A program made the translations under genes and the position numbers. The notes under the pieces are model-generated. The model saw only the letters and a list, made by a program, of their open reading frames with translations, made no database searches and was not told the origin of the DNA. Shown here piece by piece: positions 13,621 to 14,298 of a stretch of DNA of 14,298 nt; position 1 is the stretch's first letter, and each line of letters begins with the position of its first letter. Source of the DNA: Bacillota bacterium (GTDB lineage: Bacteria; Bacillota; Bacilli; Tumebacillales; Effusibacillaceae). The DNA lies in NCBI GenBank assembly GCA_020059765.1, contig JAGVBM010000279.1:1-14298 (forward strand). Direction: 5' to 3'.

Positions 13621-14298
13621 TTATCGTCCCTTTGTCTTTTTGCGCCAGGGAAGGGAGGGGGACAATCGATTCTCGGACCGTTCCTCAACAGATCCGGCAA
13701 GGGGAGCCGCCAACGGCGCCCACATGCGCAATCCGTAGAGAATTATGCCCAACACGCCTCCGGTTACGGCAAAAATCAGCCAGGGGAGAGAGGGGACGCC
13801 AAGATGTTTGCCAAGGCTGATCAACTCCCCTCCTCCTGCATTCCCCAAGGATTCTCCCATTCCCCATACGAAGGACGCAATGCCAAAATAACTCCCGATC
13901 AGCTGCGGTTTGGAAATTTCCGAGACGACTGTATCGACAGTCGGCATAATCAACATTTCACCAAATGTGAAGACCACCACACTCAGCAGCAGGTGTGAGA
14001 AACGCGTGGACCACATGACGCTCCCCAAGCCGATCCCCATCAGAATCGAACCGCCCGCCAACATCGTCAACGGATGCCAAATCCTTGACGCGTATCGAGT
14101 CAACGGCGCTTGCAAAAAGATGACCATGCTGCTGGTAATCGACCAGAGAAGGCCGACAGTTTTGGGATTCGGCAAAATGTCGGCGGCACGCAGGGGAATC
14201 GAGAAAGTGAATTGGGCGTATAAGGCCCAAATCAAGACGGTCACCAGGCTGAATACGAGAAAGGGCCGGTCATTCAGAATCGACAAGGTGAAGCGTTG
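13621..14298 (-). CDS. MFS transporter, C-terminal part (cut by window edge)
   Basis: The frame is open through the right edge, so only the final 225 residues or so of a protein of about 400 are present. Six hydrophobic segments are visible: FLVFSLVTVLIWALYA, VGLLWSITSSMVIFLQ, PLTMLAGGSILMGIGLG, LLLSVVVFTFGEMLIMP, IGSYFGIASFVWGMGESLG and LPWLIFAVTGGVLGIILYG. This is the C-terminal six-helix half of a major facilitator. The GEMLIMPTVDTVVSEIS and GSYFGIASFVWGMG segments are typical of the YttB/MdtH-like drug-efflux group. It ends with a basic cytoplasmic tail (WRKKTKGR). The gene converges on the PAP2 gene with a 35-bp gap that shows no clear terminator. The apparent internal start near 14286 is a TTG leucine codon and not a real start. 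The substrate is unknown. Confidence 0.85.
   Translation of the reverse strand, partial: QRFTLSILNDRPFLVFSLVTVLIWALYAQFTFSIPLRAADILPNPKTVGLLWSITSSMVIFLQAPLTRYASRIWHPLTMLAGGSILMGIGLGSVMWSTRFSHLLLSVVVFTFGEMLIMPTVDTVVSEISKPQLIGSYFGIASFVWGMGESLGNAGGGELISLGKHLGVPSLPWLIFAVTGGVLGIILYGLRMWAPLAAPLAGSVEERSENRLSPSLPWRKKTKGR

Noticed and set aside
1..14298. Mobile island, prophage or defence system
   Set aside because: No transposase, integrase, attachment repeats, phage genes, CRISPR array or nuclease/toxin modules were seen; gene content is metabolic and envelope-related.

Overview
The window looks like a chromosomal segment of a Gram-positive, Bacillales-type Firmicute with moderate GC content. Supporting signs are strong AGGAGG-type ribosome sites, an HPr carrying both His15 and Ser46, a PRD antiterminator, a UgtP/YkoN-type glycosyltransferase, B. 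subtilis-like NagB active-site numbering and a perfect CcpA cre site. An Alicyclobacillaceae/Effusibacillus-like host is a guess. I see no transposase, integrase, CRISPR array, rRNA or tRNA. Genes are densely packed and no gap exceeds about 200 bp.

Region 1 (1-2926): glcD-glcF, a glycolate/lactate-type oxidase pair. The genes overlap, and an extended -10 promoter plus a cre site lie just before glcD. GlcD ends in an unusual His-rich tail.

Region 2 (2927-10164): an apparent eight-gene N-acetylglucosamine operon. Its order is PTS EIICB, EIIA, HPr, GlcT/LicT-type antiterminator, an uncharacterised TIM-barrel-like protein, a Gfo/Idh/MocA oxidoreductase, nagB and nagA. It starts with a promoter, a 30-nt RAT-like antiterminator hairpin and an overlapping terminator with a 21-bp stem. 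It ends with a classical terminator after nagA. PTS uptake would give GlcNAc-6-P; NagA deacetylates this to GlcN-6-P and NagB converts that to fructose-6-P. The operon appears to carry its own control circuit: EIIB, EIIA and HPr can all phosphorylate PRD antiterminators, and the antiterminator's likely RNA target is the operon's own leader. No NagR-type repressor is seen.

Region 3 (10165-13585): a separate promoter followed by three envelope genes in one direction: a diacylglycerol glucosyltransferase-like GT, a membrane-anchored NodB deacetylase with a YkoP-like C-terminal region, and a PAP2 phosphatase. They may act on a glycolipid or on wall polymer precursors.

Region 4 (13621-14298): a convergent, truncated MFS transporter on the minus strand.

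The points most worth following are the self-contained antitermination circuit of the nag operon, the two unassigned enzymes inside it, the His-rich GlcD tail with the cre site, and the three-gene envelope module.
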